Origin: Promethearchaeota archaeon
Lineage (GTDB): Archaea; Asgardarchaeota; Lokiarchaeia; Sigyniarchaeales; SOKP01
DNA: 50,107 nt
Reading direction: 5' to 3'
Assembly: GCA_014730165.1 (NCBI GenBank)
Contig: WJIS01000047.1
Span: 1 to 50,107 of the forward strand
How positions within the stretch are numbered: the first letter of the stretch is position 1; every line of letters starts with the position of its first letter. A program made the position numbers and the translations under genes. Shown here piece after piece: positions 40,886 through 49,400 of the stretch. The notes under the pieces were generated by a model. That model worked only from the letters and a program-made list of their open reading frames with translations. It did not search any database and was not told where the DNA came from.

Positions 40886-41599
40886 ATGGTAAAAGGAATT
40901 GAATATGATTATGATGTATTAGAACGACCAACCTTCTCTTATTTACGCGTAAACTTAAAAAAAGGGCAGCAAATTCAATGTGAAGGTGGAACGATGATTT
41001 ATTTTGATCCAACCTTGGAAATCTCTACTAAAAAATCTTCTAAAGGATTTTTCAAATCATTAAAACGTACACTTGCAGGAGAAAAATTCTTTATGAATAC
41101 TTTTGATGCTTTAGATGATGGATATGTCGGTTTAGCACCAGCATTTCCGGGAGATTTAATGCATATACCTATGAAGAAAAATGAAAGCTGGGTTCTTTTT
41201 AGTGGGTGCTTTGTTGCGAGCTCAATACATTTTGATACTCAAACAAACTTTTTAGGATTAAAACGTTCTTTTTTCGGTGGTGAGCGAGCATTTTTTCTCC
41301 AAGTTGATGCTTTGACTGCTCCTGGTGATCTATTTATTGGTGCGATGGGTGCTTTCCATGAAATAACCTTAGCAGATGGACAAATCTTTAATTGTGATAA
41401 TGGACATTTAGTTGCGATGGAAAGTAATGTTTCTTTTGATATAAAAAAAGTGGGGGGGTTGAAATCCACCTTTCTTTCTGGAGAGGGATTAGTTGCCCAG
41501 TTGACCGGTCCAGGTCGAGTCATTATGCAATCTCGAAATCCAAAAGAATTCGCTTTATGGCTTTATAACTTCATGCCTAAACCTTCCAGTAGTTCCTAG
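40886..41599 (+). CDS. AIM24 / TIGR00266 family protein
   Basis: 237 residues of beta-rich AIM24-type fold: QIQCEGGTMIYFDPTLEIST, a KRTLAGEKFF segment, GDLMHIPM, and the second half with LFIGAMGAFHEITLADGQ, VAMESNVSFDI, GEGLVAQLTGPGRVIMQSRN. This family (mitochondrial AIM24 in yeast, many bacterial and archaeal members) has the TRAP-like barrel fold and no assigned biochemical activity. No signal peptide is seen. The stop codon lies inside a terminator hairpin. The gene stands alone. Confidence 0.85.
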   Translation: MVKGIEYDYDVLERPTFSYLRVNLKKGQQIQCEGGTMIYFDPTLEISTKKSSKGFFKSLKRTLAGEKFFMNTFDALDDGYVGLAPAFPGDLMHIPMKKNESWVLFSGCFVASSIHFDTQTNFLGLKRSFFGGERAFFLQVDALTAPGDLFIGAMGAFHEITLADGQIFNCDNGHLVAMESNVSFDIKKVGGLKSTFLSGEGLVAQLTGPGRVIMQSRNPKEFALWLYNFMPKPSSSS

Positions 41600-41627
41600 G
41601 AAGGTTTTTGCCAATTTTTTTTTATTT
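41579..41627 (+). terminator. Hairpin and T-tract terminator overlapping the AIM24-like stop codon
   Basis: AAACCTTCC (41579-41587) pairs with GGAAGGTTT (41599-41607); the loop contains the TAG stop. T-rich tracts follow (GGTTTTTGCC, then nine T near 41615), as in intrinsic terminators and archaeal T-tract termination. Confidence 0.65.
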
Positions 41628-41652
41628 TATTTCGATTATCTCTTTTTTTAAT

Positions 41653-42450
41653 CTATAATAAATTCAATGTGAATTTTTCTTGCGTGGAAAAACTATCAAC
41701 TCCATAAACCTTCAAGATTCTCACATTCATGAAAATGAAAATTGTACTTACTAAAATAGTAGCGATTAATGAGATTTGGTGAGAAGTCACTAGATCATAC
41801 GAAATATGCAATATAATTGTCATTAACAAACTCCCTCTCGATTCATTATAAAGGAAAGTGAATATTATTGAACCCGAAAGCATTAGTGGAAGCATAAATG
41901 ATAAGGCAAATACTAGATCAAAACGATAGAAAAAGGTTGGAAAATGCCAGAACCACCATATAAGTGTTATAATTATAGTGGATCTCAAGGCATTATATTG
42001 AATTTGCAAATATGGAAGAAAAAAGCCACGCCATCCTATCTCTTCAAAAAATCCATATGATAAACTGGGAAGAATGAATATAAATAAGGATAAAAAGTTC
42101 TCTATGGAATTCTGCTCTAAAAAGATAACTAAATTAAAAATACCAAACAACGACTCTAGTATAAGTGATATTAATAGAATTAATATTGGACTAATAGCAA
42201 ATAATAATAATTTTCTTCCCGAATATTTTGAAATTCCCTTCCTCAACATTTTCAAGCTTGATCGTTTATTTAGAATATAAAAGGCTATTACTCCCCCTAT
42301 TGCGGGACCTATAGCTCCCAATGAATGCCATATTTCGAGTTGGATTAAGTTAATTTTTTTATAATAAAGGCATAAAGGAAAAAGGATTGACCATGTAATT
42401 GCGTATGATAAAATAATAAAAATTAAATTTATAGACCATTTATAATTCAT
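41653..42450 (-). CDS. CPBP-family intramembrane metalloprotease
   Basis: 265 residues from ATG 42450, which is preceded by GGTGAAGAACGA; a GTG 42 bases further upstream (42492) is possible but would place this Shine-Dalgarno inside the gene. Eight or so membrane helices with the CPBP (CAAX protease/bacteriocin-processing) motifs: EEIGWRGFF (motif 1, EExxxR), WHFPTFF (motif 2, His), and HISYD (motif 4). The family cleaves peptides within the membrane; eukaryotic Rce1 processes prenylated CAAX proteins, prokaryotic members vary. No CAAX-ending protein is encoded here. Minus strand, just upstream of no clear partner. Confidence 0.85.
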   Translation of the reverse strand: MNYKWSINLIFIILSYAITWSILFPLCLYYKKINLIQLEIWHSLGAIGPAIGGVIAFYILNKRSSLKMLRKGISKYSGRKLLLFAISPILILLISLILESLFGIFNLVIFLEQNSIENFLSLFIFILPSLSYGFFEEIGWRGFFLPYLQIQYNALRSTIIITLIWWFWHFPTFFYRFDLVFALSFMLPLMLSGSIIFTFLYNESRGSLLMTIILHISYDLVTSHQISLIATILVSTIFIFMNVRILKVYGVDSFSTQEKFTLNLL

Positions 42451-42511
42451 TCGTTCTTCACCAGATTTTAAATTTCCAATTTTTATACTCACGATTTATA
42501 ATTTAATAATC

Positions 42512-43114
42512 CTAAATGAAATTTAGAATATAATGATATACATCCTTCCATGAATACACTCTTATTACATTTTTAATGGCAGAATCCTCTATACTCCGAT
42601 TCCATGGTTGATTATAAAGCAAAAGAACTTTCTCTGGATAATCCTTGATTGATAGGGCTAAATATGGATTATCATCAATATAAATATCATAACTGAAATT
42701 AATTTTCTTATTATAAGGTTTATTATCTACTAGAATTAATTTTTCATAATGAATACCTTGAATAATTCCATTCAATTTTAAAGCATCCACTAATGGTTTT
42801 TTATATTCATTCTTCCTCGCAGATACAATATCTGGCTTAAAAATTTTATTTTTATAAATATCTTCAAGATAAACTTTTACTGCTTTATCAATAACCGGAA
42901 TGTCTTTCGAATTTTCATACAATTCATAGAATATTTGAAAAGCTTTTTCTTCTGAGATATTCCAATCTAAAAAGAATTCCCAACTTATTACATCATTTTT
43001 GGTATAATTCGTATCATAACGTTCATTAAATAACTCACAATAACTAATCATTAGATCTAATAAAACTCCATCTACATCCACTGCAAGAGCAACTTCATGT
43101 GAGTTGGTTTTCAT
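42512..43114 (-). CDS. NT5C-type 5'(3')-deoxyribonucleotidase (HAD)
   Basis: 200 residues. HAD motif I VDVDGVLLD near the N-terminus, a helical cap (YCELFNERYDTNYTKNDVIS), motif II in IVSARKNEYKKP, and a motif IV-like YIDDNPYLAL. This order and length match the deoxyribonucleotidase type C family (PF06941), which dephosphorylates nucleoside monophosphates; related proteins in archaea have not been assigned precisely. Two perfect palindromes lie 28-65 bp upstream of the start. Confidence 0.75.
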   Translation of the reverse strand: MKTNSHEVALAVDVDGVLLDLMISYCELFNERYDTNYTKNDVISWEFFLDWNISEEKAFQIFYELYENSKDIPVIDKAVKVYLEDIYKNKIFKPDIVSARKNEYKKPLVDALKLNGIIQGIHYEKLILVDNKPYNKKINFSYDIYIDDNPYLALSIKDYPEKVLLLYNQPWNRSIEDSAIKNVIRVYSWKDVYHYILNFI

Positions 43115-43141
43115 AGTTTAACCATTTGAGCAATTAATAGG

Positions 43142-43179
43142 ATCTAATTAATAATTAGATATGAATTGATCGATCAATT
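43142..43179. promoter_or_regulatory. Two adjacent perfect palindromes upstream of the nucleotidase gene
   Basis: ATCTAATTAATAATTAGAT (43142-43160, arms of 9 around one A) and AATTGATCGATCAATT (43164-43179, 16 bp), three bases apart. They lie 28-65 bp upstream of the nucleotidase ATG on the minus strand, where operators or the TATA region would be. Unusually long perfect symmetry for non-coding DNA here. Confidence 0.45.
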
Positions 43180-43413
43180 AAGATAGAAACTTCAGATCTA
43201 TTAAAAAGATTTGTAGATGTAATAGAGTATATATTCACACTAATATCCCAAACAAATAAAATTATATAGCTCGTTTTTTATATCTTACTTGAGCTTGAAA
43301 AGTATTCGTATAGCAAATAGCAATTTTAATTATCGAAATTTCCAGTTCTGAATAGCATTATCATTAGATAAATAAAAAAACTCAACACGATATAAATTAT
43401 AAATATCCCAAAA

Positions 43414-43740
43414 ATGGTTAAAAAGCTAAGTTTATTAAAACGCCTTTTAAAAGAGGAAACGGAGAAATTAGAAAAATTATTCAGAATTAAGTCCCAAATT
43501 TTAGAAGGAGCTACTGGATTTGATGTTTTATATTATATAGAACAGAATTATGATTTGATTTATGTTTTTGATAAAATCGAAAAATCAATTTTAAAGGAAA
43601 TAGGTAACAACAATATAATTGATGAATCAAGCGAATATTTTGGTAAGGAGATGGTAAAATCTTTGAATTCAACGATATATTCACTCGAATTGGAAATAGA
43701 TTATTTAGAATATCAATTACGGAGAATGACATCTTCATAA
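43414..43740 (+). CDS. Small helical/coiled-coil protein
   Basis: 108 residues, almost entirely helical: LLKRLLKEETEKLEKLF and IYSLELEIDYLEYQLRR flank a shorter helix pair (EQNYDLIYVFDKIEKSIL). It looks like a three-helix or coiled-coil protein; no domain recognised. It begins at ATG after an AT-rich leader and precedes rpo7 by about 200 bp on the same strand, so co-transcription is possible but unproven. Confidence 0.6.
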   Translation: MVKKLSLLKRLLKEETEKLEKLFRIKSQILEGATGFDVLYYIEQNYDLIYVFDKIEKSILKEIGNNNIIDESSEYFGKEMVKSLNSTIYSLELEIDYLEYQLRRMTSS

Positions 43741-43936
43741 ATCCAATATAAAAATGATATATTGATAAATAAGAATCATTTCTTTTAACCTACATAATTA
43801 AATCAAAGAGATACAGATAAATGCTTATTTTTATAATAAATAAATAGGATGAAGTCTCTTAAAACCACAAATTATTAATTTTATAGTTCATTTTTACCTT
43901 TATCTATATTTTTATCCATATTATCGGTGTGTTATT

Positions 43937-44539
43937 ATTTTTAAATTGATTACAATTAAAGGGAAACTGGAAATTCCACCATTCCTTTTTGATCAATCGA
44001 AAGAAGTTTCAGCTCGAATAATCCTTAATGAAGATTATTCTGGAACTATATCAAGAGAATACGGATTTGTTATCGCTGTTGTTGATGTGTTGAACGTATC
44101 TACAGGACAAATTATTCCTGGATCTGCTAATACGTTCCATGAAGTAGAATTTACAATATTAGCTTTCAAACCAACAGTTTCTGAAGTTGTAGAAGGAGAA
44201 ATAGTCGAGATTGTAGATTTTGGAGCCTTTATTCGGTTAGGACCATTAGATGGGCTAGTTCACGTTAGTCAAATTACAGATGATTATATATCCTATGAAC
44301 AAGTAGGAAATCGATTTATAGGAAAAGAAACAGGAAAAATATTGGAAGTTAATGATATAGTAAGAGCAAAAGTGATTGCGGTTTCGCTTGGAGGAGGAAG
44401 AAGCGGAAAGTTAGGGTTATCTATGAGGAGTCCTTATCTCGGTAAAACAGACTGGATTGAAGATGACATTGAAAATTATTACGAAAAAAAGAAAACTAAA
44501 GAAGCAAAGGAAGCCAAAGAAGAAGTAATAGAAGGATAA
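43937..44539 (+). CDS. rpo7: RNA polymerase subunit Rpo7 (RpoE', Rpb7 homologue), start ATT
   Basis: 200 residues. The N-terminal tip domain is followed by an S1 domain (VEGEIVEIVDFGAFIRLGPL, GLVHVSQI, ISLGGGRSGK-like loop, LSMRSPYLGKTDWIE). Rpo7 pairs with Rpo4 to form the stalk of archaeal RNA polymerase. Archaeal Rpo7 begins M-(Y/F)-K-(I/L)-x-x-(I/V). This is matched exactly by ATT TTT AAA TTG ATT ACA ATT at 43937, with GGTG at 43926-43929; the only conventional start nearby, TTG 43946, would remove the conserved MFK. The gene opens the conserved cluster rpo7-spt4-dephospho-CoA kinase-eS24-eS31-kae1-bud32. Confidence 0.95.
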   Translation: MFKLITIKGKLEIPPFLFDQSKEVSARIILNEDYSGTISREYGFVIAVVDVLNVSTGQIIPGSANTFHEVEFTILAFKPTVSEVVEGEIVEIVDFGAFIRLGPLDGLVHVSQITDDYISYEQVGNRFIGKETGKILEVNDIVRAKVIAVSLGGGRSGKLGLSMRSPYLGKTDWIEDDIENYYEKKKTKEAKEAKEEVIEG

Positions 44540-44692
44540 TTATACTCTATGCTAAGTGTCATTCAGATTTAATCAAGGAATAAAAGAAATTTGAAACTGA
44601 AAAACTATTTACCATAAAACTTTTTTCCAATGATATTCTACAAAATATAGAACTCATTAATTAACATTATTATACTACTACAATTGATTATT

Positions 44693-44881
44693 ATGAAGGA
44701 ACAAGCTTGTAAGAATTGTCATTTAATAACAAAACAAGAGCAATTATGTCCGAAATGTAAAACTCACACACTTAGTGATGATTATACCGGAGAGGTTATC
44801 ATAATCAAACCAGATGGCTCAAAAATAGCAGAATATTTGAAGATCCTTTTTCCTGGTAAATATGCACTAAGAGTAAGATAG
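44693..44881 (+). CDS. spt4: Transcription elongation factor Spt4
   Basis: 62 residues from ATG 44693 (a TTG nine bases upstream is less likely). Four-Cys zinc site CKNC and CPKC, followed by GEVIIIKPDGSKIAEYL and LFPGKYALRVR, the standard Spt4/RpoE'' features. It partners Spt5 in the clamp that keeps RNA polymerase processive. The gene follows rpo7 as in most archaea. Confidence 0.93.
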   Translation: MKEQACKNCHLITKQEQLCPKCKTHTLSDDYTGEVIIIKPDGSKIAEYLKILFPGKYALRVR

Positions 44882-44950
44882 AACAAGGCTACATCTTATT
44901 ATTCGATTTTCTAAATTAATTTATTAATTCCTCTCTTATTTATATTTAGT

Positions 44951-45541
44951 ATGAATGATTTACAAATCCCACCAGAAAAACGTCATCTTTTTTCTCAACC
45001 TTTAGATACTCTAATTTCAGGTTCTAGGGATGAAACCATACCGATTTTAGAGAAAAAATTCAAAAAATTAAAAGAATCTGATACAAATTTTAGTTTCTAT
45101 ATTGTTGGGGATATTGTCACTAAGGACTTTTTAGAAAATCTGTTTTTAAGAAAATATGTGAAGCTATGCATAATTGATGGAAAAACTCAAAGGGCTGAAA
45201 TTGATATTAACACTGAAGATTATTTCGATGATATTATTGAGTTTGAAAATCCTAAAGGGAGTATTTCAGAAGAAGTATGGGAATTATTTCAGCAAATTAT
45301 AAACTTGGATAAAAGAGTTTTGATAAATGTTATCTCAGGAGAGGAGGATCTGCTCGTGCTCCCCTTAATATTAAGACTCACATTAAATATAAATGAAAAG
45401 AAATTCATCTTCTATGGTCAACCTCCAATTACAGATTCTAAAAATTCAATTCCAGAAGGAGTAGTAATGGTTGAACTTACAAAAAAAATCCAAAAAACCG
45501 TAAAAAGATTCATTAAGATTATGAATAAAATGGAGAAATAA
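44951..45541 (+). CDS. GTP-dependent dephospho-CoA kinase (DUF359)
   Basis: 196 residues. Landmarks of the archaeal DUF359 family: PLDTLISG, VGDIVTKDF, the central acidic IIDGKTQRAEI, the segment VISGEEDLLVLPLIL, and YGQPP near the end. Members catalyse GTP-dependent phosphorylation of dephospho-CoA, the last step of CoA biosynthesis, and are usually encoded next to spt4 in archaea, as here. The short C-terminal helix ends IKIMNKMEK. Confidence 0.85.
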   Translation: MNDLQIPPEKRHLFSQPLDTLISGSRDETIPILEKKFKKLKESDTNFSFYIVGDIVTKDFLENLFLRKYVKLCIIDGKTQRAEIDINTEDYFDDIIEFENPKGSISEEVWELFQQIINLDKRVLINVISGEEDLLVLPLILRLTLNINEKKFIFYGQPPITDSKNSIPEGVVMVELTKKIQKTVKRFIKIMNKMEK

Positions 45542-45563
45542 TATATTTCATAATTGCTATCCA

Positions 45564-45773
45564 TTAATCTTGCGAGTTTGTTTTATTGTAAACATATAGA
45601 GTTAAGACAATTCCGATAATCCATATTATCAAACTCATAATAAATATTATGTAAAATACTCCAACAATAACACTCTCCAACCAAGCATATATAATAAAGA
45701 ACACAAAGAACATTAAAATCTGAAAAATTAAAAATAATTTTGCTTTTTTGTGATATTTTTCTGGTTCGGACAT
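45564..45773 (-). CDS. Small two-helix membrane protein
   Basis: 69 residues: a charged start MSEPEKYHKKAK, two hydrophobic helices (LIFQILMFFVFFIIYAWLES and the stretch ending IVLTLYVY) and a short polar end. It is on the strand opposite to the surrounding conserved cluster. A second open frame on the same strand (45583-45795) overlaps, but this one has the cleaner charged-helix-helix pattern. No Shine-Dalgarno evident. Confidence 0.5.
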   Translation of the reverse strand: MSEPEKYHKKAKLFLIFQILMFFVFFIIYAWLESVIVGVFYIIFIMSLIIWIIGIVLTLYVYNKTNSQD

Positions 45774-45899
45774 AATTACTAAGAGAAAAATCCAAAATTT
45801 TATTTTTTAGAGTATTTTATTTATTATAACACTTAATTATCTTTAAACTAATACTTATTGATAAAGAAATTCGGTAAAAATAGGAAGATACGATTTAAA

Positions 45900-46253
45900 A
45901 TGACATTTGAAATAGAAATTCTAGAAGAGAAAAAAAACCCATTGATAGATCGAACAGAGCTAAAATTGAAAATTGAGCATTTTGGTGAAGGAACCCCCAA
46001 TCGATTGGAAATTAAGAAGAAAATCTCTGCGTTACAAGGTGCTAAAGAAGAATTCACAATAATTAGAAATATTAAAACTCATTACGGAGGATCATCCGAT
46101 ATAGCAACCGTTCACATATATGAAACACCAGATGATTTGAAATATTTCGAGCCATTTCACATCCAAGTACGAAATCTACCTCAAGAAACTCGATCTGAAG
46201 TTTATAAATTAAAACGAAAAAACCAAAAATATGAACATCTTTTTGGATATTAA
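45900..46253 (+). CDS. rps24e: Ribosomal protein eS24
   Basis: 117 residues from ATG 45900, with AGGAAGA upstream; an upstream TTG in frame would add 14 unusual residues. The sequence has eS24 landmarks: MTFEIEILEEKKNPLIDR, an EFTIIRNIKTHYGGSSDIAT loop, VHIYETPDDLKYFEP, and a basic end. It is part of the archaeal and eukaryotic small subunit, absent in bacteria, and sits 24 bp before the eS31 gene. Confidence 0.93.
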   Translation: MTFEIEILEEKKNPLIDRTELKLKIEHFGEGTPNRLEIKKKISALQGAKEEFTIIRNIKTHYGGSSDIATVHIYETPDDLKYFEPFHIQVRNLPQETRSEVYKLKRKNQKYEHLFGY

Positions 46254-46277
46254 GAAGAATAAGGAGAAAAATTATTC

Positions 46278-46493
46278 ATGACAGATTCCTCAAAATATTA
46301 TAAAATGGAAGGAGATAAATTGATTAGGACAAATCGAACTTGTCCCAAATGTGGACCTTCAGTCTTTATGGCAGATCATTATGATAGATCATCGTGTGGA
46401 CGATGTGGTTATACTGTATTTAAAAGAAAAGGAAAATCGACCTCAACTAGAACTAGACGAAGATCTCCACGAAAAAGATCAAAATCAAAATAA
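46278..46493 (+). CDS. rps27ae: Ribosomal protein eS31 (S27ae)
   Basis: 71 residues. Zinc ribbon with CPKC and CGRC pairs flanking GPSVFMADHYDRSS, as in archaeal S27ae (the ribosomal part of eukaryotic ubiquitin-S27a fusions), followed by an unusually long Arg/Ser/Lys-rich tail of about 22 residues. Shine-Dalgarno AAGGAG. No ubiquitin-like domain is fused here. Probable operon with eS24. Confidence 0.93.
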   Translation: MTDSSKYYKMEGDKLIRTNRTCPKCGPSVFMADHYDRSSCGRCGYTVFKRKGKSTSTRTRRRSPRKRSKSK

Positions 46494-46504
46494 TTTAATC
46501 TTTT

Positions 46505-46528
46505 CCTTCAATTTTTAGAAGGCCATTT
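46505..46528 (+). terminator. Weak hairpin after the eS31 gene
   Basis: CCTTC (46505-46509) and GAAGG (46518-46522) with a T-rich loop, followed by CCATTTTTCT. Modest stem; likely the end of the ribosomal-protein transcript. Confidence 0.4.
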
Positions 46529-46769
46529 TTCTAAGGAGCTTATTTTTTACATAAGTACTAGATATATCTTGATTAATCTTAAAAAACATAAATTTCTCTA
46601 ATTCTAATTAAAGCTCTATGAGATCGTTAAATACACTTGCTGTGATCATACAAACTCAAATATGTTCCAATCTATAGAAGATTATTTCTTTAAAAGCTCA
46701 TTAAATGAATTAAAGTATCTAATTTAATTAAAAATATTAAAAAGTAGAGTAGGAATTAACCAATTTAGA

Positions 46770-47783
46770 ATGAAGAAAAATAGCAAGTATTGTCTAGGAA
46801 TTGAAACTACCGCACATACGTTTGGTGTGGGGATAGTTGATTTCGAAGGAAATGTGTATAGTAGAATTAATGATATTTTCACTCCTGAAAGCGGTGGACT
46901 TCATCCAATGCTTGTAAAAGAACAACATTTAGCTAATTTCCATAAGACAATTTTGAAGGCTTTAAAGGAGGCAAATCTCTCCATACATAATATTAATTTA
47001 GTAGCTTTTAGCCAGAGCCCAGGATTAGGACCTGTGCTAAGAATAGGTGCATTGGTCTCCAGACTTTTATCTCAAAAACTCAATATCCCGATTGTGGGAG
47101 TAAATCATTGTATTGCACATATTGAGATAGGTCGTTTAAAATGTCAAATTGAAGACCCCCTTACTTTATATGTATCCGGTGGAAACACAATCGTTAGTGC
47201 CTTTGAGTCTGGCCGATATCAAATATTTGGAGAGACACTTGATCTAGCGATAGGAAATATGATAGATAGTTTTGCACGCGATGTAGGAATCGCACATCCA
47301 GGCGGTCCAAAAATAGAAAAACTTGCAAAAGAATCTAAACATTATCTATCTTTACCATATAGTGTAAAAGGGATGGATCTTTCATTCTCTGGGTTATATA
47401 CTGCTGCTCGAAGGTTAATTGAATCCAAAGAGTTCAATTCAAAATATAATTTATCCGATGTAGCATTCTCTCTTCAGGAAACAGCATTTGCGATGTTAAC
47501 GGAGGTAACTGAAAGAGCTCTAGCTCATACTCAAAAAAAGGAAGTTCTCTTGACAGGTGGAGTAGCTGCGAATGAAAGATTGCAAGAGATGATTGAATAT
47601 ATAAGTATGGAACATGATGCGCATTTTGAAGTTGTACCTTTACGTTATGCTGGAGATAATGGAGCAATGATCGCGTGGACAGGAGTCTTAAAGTATTTAC
47701 ATAATGGTGAGGATGAAATAAAACATACTATTATTCAACCCAAGCAACGGATGGATAATATTGAAATCCCATGGAGGGAATAA
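46770..47783 (+). CDS. kae1: tRNA threonylcarbamoyltransferase subunit Kae1 (OSGEP/TsaD family)
   Basis: 337 residues with the ASKHA fold: ETTAHTFGVGIVD (phosphate loop), metal-binding HCIAH (113-117), SGGNT, LDLAIGNMIDSFAR, AHPGGPKIE and LTGGVAANERL, then YAGDNGAMIAWTG. It is the catalytic core of the KEOPS complex that makes t6A37 in ANN-decoding tRNAs, together with Bud32, Cgi121 and Pcc1. The Bud32 gene follows one base after the stop codon. The two are separate proteins here, unlike the Kae1-Bud32 fusions of some archaea. Confidence 0.96.
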   Translation: MKKNSKYCLGIETTAHTFGVGIVDFEGNVYSRINDIFTPESGGLHPMLVKEQHLANFHKTILKALKEANLSIHNINLVAFSQSPGLGPVLRIGALVSRLLSQKLNIPIVGVNHCIAHIEIGRLKCQIEDPLTLYVSGGNTIVSAFESGRYQIFGETLDLAIGNMIDSFARDVGIAHPGGPKIEKLAKESKHYLSLPYSVKGMDLSFSGLYTAARRLIESKEFNSKYNLSDVAFSLQETAFAMLTEVTERALAHTQKKEVLLTGGVAANERLQEMIEYISMEHDAHFEVVPLRYAGDNGAMIAWTGVLKYLHNGEDEIKHTIIQPKQRMDNIEIPWRE

Positions 47784-47784
47784 T

Positions 47785-48474
47785 ATGAATCAAGAGCCCA
47801 TGATTTCTAAGGAGAAAGTTATTCAGAAAGGTGCTGAAGCAACTCTCTATTATGGTCATTGGTTTGATAGAGAAGTTATCTTCAAACAAAGAATTTCCAA
47901 AAAATATCGAATAAAGGAAATAGATAAAAGAATACGTGCTATCAGAACATTAAATGAAGCACGTGCCTTAATAAAAGTAAAGAATTATGGTATTAATGTA
48001 CCAATAGTTTATGAAATTGATTATTCTAATTCAACCATCATTATGAGTCATATTACCGGCGATAAATTAAAGAATCTTCTAAGAATCTTAGATAAATCTC
48101 TAATCGTTAAATATATGAGTAAAATTGGAGTCTTTACTGCCCGTTTACATATTAAAGGACATATCCATGGAGATATAACAACCAGCAATATCATAATTAC
48201 TAAGAATAGACAACTTTTTTTCATTGATTTTGGTTTACATGAGTATTCCGATTCTGTGGAGGATAAAAGTGTTGATCTTCATCTATTTAAAAGAGTATTA
48301 ATGTCATCTCACGGAGACATCTATAAATTATGTTTTGAGTCTTTTCTGGAAGGTTATGAATCGGAATATATCCAGAATACTCAAGCGAAGAAAAGTGAAT
48401 GCCAAGAAATATTCAATAATTTTAAGATCATAGAAACTCGAGGAAGGTACGTGAAAAAGGAAGACCGGCAATGA
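47785..48474 (+). CDS. bud32: KEOPS kinase/ATPase Bud32
   Basis: 229 residues from ATG 47785 (an upstream in-frame TTG lies inside kae1). Minimal RIO/piD261-type kinase: glycine-rich KGAEATLYYG, Lys34 in VIFKQR, the insert KKYRIKEIDKRI, catalytic HGDITTSN (129-136 region), metal-binding DFG (148-150) and a KSVDLHLFKRV helix. It supports Kae1 in t6A formation. The usual family length is about 200-230. The typical C-terminal ETRGRYVKK motif is present. Confidence 0.95.
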   Translation: MNQEPMISKEKVIQKGAEATLYYGHWFDREVIFKQRISKKYRIKEIDKRIRAIRTLNEARALIKVKNYGINVPIVYEIDYSNSTIIMSHITGDKLKNLLRILDKSLIVKYMSKIGVFTARLHIKGHIHGDITTSNIIITKNRQLFFIDFGLHEYSDSVEDKSVDLHLFKRVLMSSHGDIYKLCFESFLEGYESEYIQNTQAKKSECQEIFNNFKIIETRGRYVKKEDRQ

Positions 48475-48803
48475 TTACCTCATTAACAAATATTAACAAG
48501 AACATTAATTATTATCCACAGGAATCGTGTATTTTCTTCTTAAATAGGACACACATAATTTTGAAGATAAAATTTTTTTAATTAGATTCTTAAATTGTTT
48601 CACAATTGTTCATAATATTACATGTGATTTGGAGTTCTCTTTAAGTAGTCAACAAATAGAAGAAATTTTAAATACAAGATAATCTTTAATAATTATATAA
48701 TCTAAATATGTGAAATATATAAGGGTATTTAGACATTATTTCATTCTAATTCAATTTAGGTTCATTTCAGTTGTTTTAATCAACGATTTTAGGACAGATT
48801 ACT
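48475..48803. other. 329-bp intergenic region with weak coding-like stretches
   Basis: An ATG overlapping the bud32 stop (ATGA at 48472) opens 36 codons of poor composition. Another open stretch ending at 48680-48682 reads ITCDLEFSLSSQQIEEILNT near its end and looks protein-like, but lacks a start. Either may be gene remains. A TATA-like region precedes the ribbon-helix-helix gene near 48700-48725. Confidence 0.3.
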
Positions 48804-49019
48804 ATGAAAAGAAGTGATAGCGACGAGAAAAAGAAAAAGCCCATGCAGAATATAACAATTAATCTACCAGAAATATATGATGTAAATATACAGAAACTCA
48901 TCAAAATGGGGTTATTATCCAGTAGATCAGAAGCAATTCGCACAGCGGTGCGAGAATACTTACAAAAAGAGTATTCTGTTACTTTAGATTTATTGGATTT
49001 TTTTGATAATAAGGAATAA
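48804..49019 (+). CDS. Ribbon-helix-helix (CopG/NikR-like) DNA-binding protein
   Basis: 71 residues. After a charged N-terminus the sequence NITINLPEIYDVNIQKLIKM, SSRSEAIRTAVREYLQKE shows the ribbon-helix-helix pattern: a strand beginning with alternating polar residues, then two helices with the SRSEAIR turn. Such proteins bind DNA as dimers and often act as regulators or antitoxins. The C-terminal tail ends in acidic residues (DLLDFFDNKE). No toxin gene is adjacent. Confidence 0.85.
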   Translation: MKRSDSDEKKKKPMQNITINLPEIYDVNIQKLIKMGLLSSRSEAIRTAVREYLQKEYSVTLDLLDFFDNKE

Positions 49020-49400
49020 TATAAAAAGACAACTTCCCTTTATCAAATTTTTATTATTTTTTAAAAATATATCGCTAAAATCTTACCTGGATCTTTTAGG
49101 GGTCATAAAATGTTTAGATTTAAAAATACGGAAAAGGATGTATAATCTTAATATTGGACTTAGAAACATCTTTCTTTAGATTTAATGAATAAAGAAAATG
49201 TTTTTATTAAGTTAAATATCTCTGATGAAATGAAAGTACTCAATATGATATTTAGATGTAGGGTTAGGTATCAAGTCTCCTTCGAGAAGCTTACGATTTC
49301 CACATAATTGATGGAGATGATAAAAATTGATTCGGCTTCATATTTCATTAAATATAAATAAAAATGATTTCATTTTAAGTTAAATTTAAGAATATATTTG
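49020..49400. other. 381-bp intergenic region with one small ORF
   Basis: Between the ribbon-helix-helix gene and the beta-helix gene. A 40-codon ATG frame at 49185-49307 (MNKENVFIKLNISDEMKVLN, then more) has plausible composition but no Shine-Dalgarno and no known family, so it is not called a gene. The rest is AT-rich promoter-like DNA. Confidence 0.3.

Noticed and set aside
42450-43114. CPBP protease plus nucleotidase as a two-gene immunity or defence unit
   Set aside because: The genes are 60 bp apart on one strand but no bacteriocin or effector gene is present and both families are common housekeeping types.
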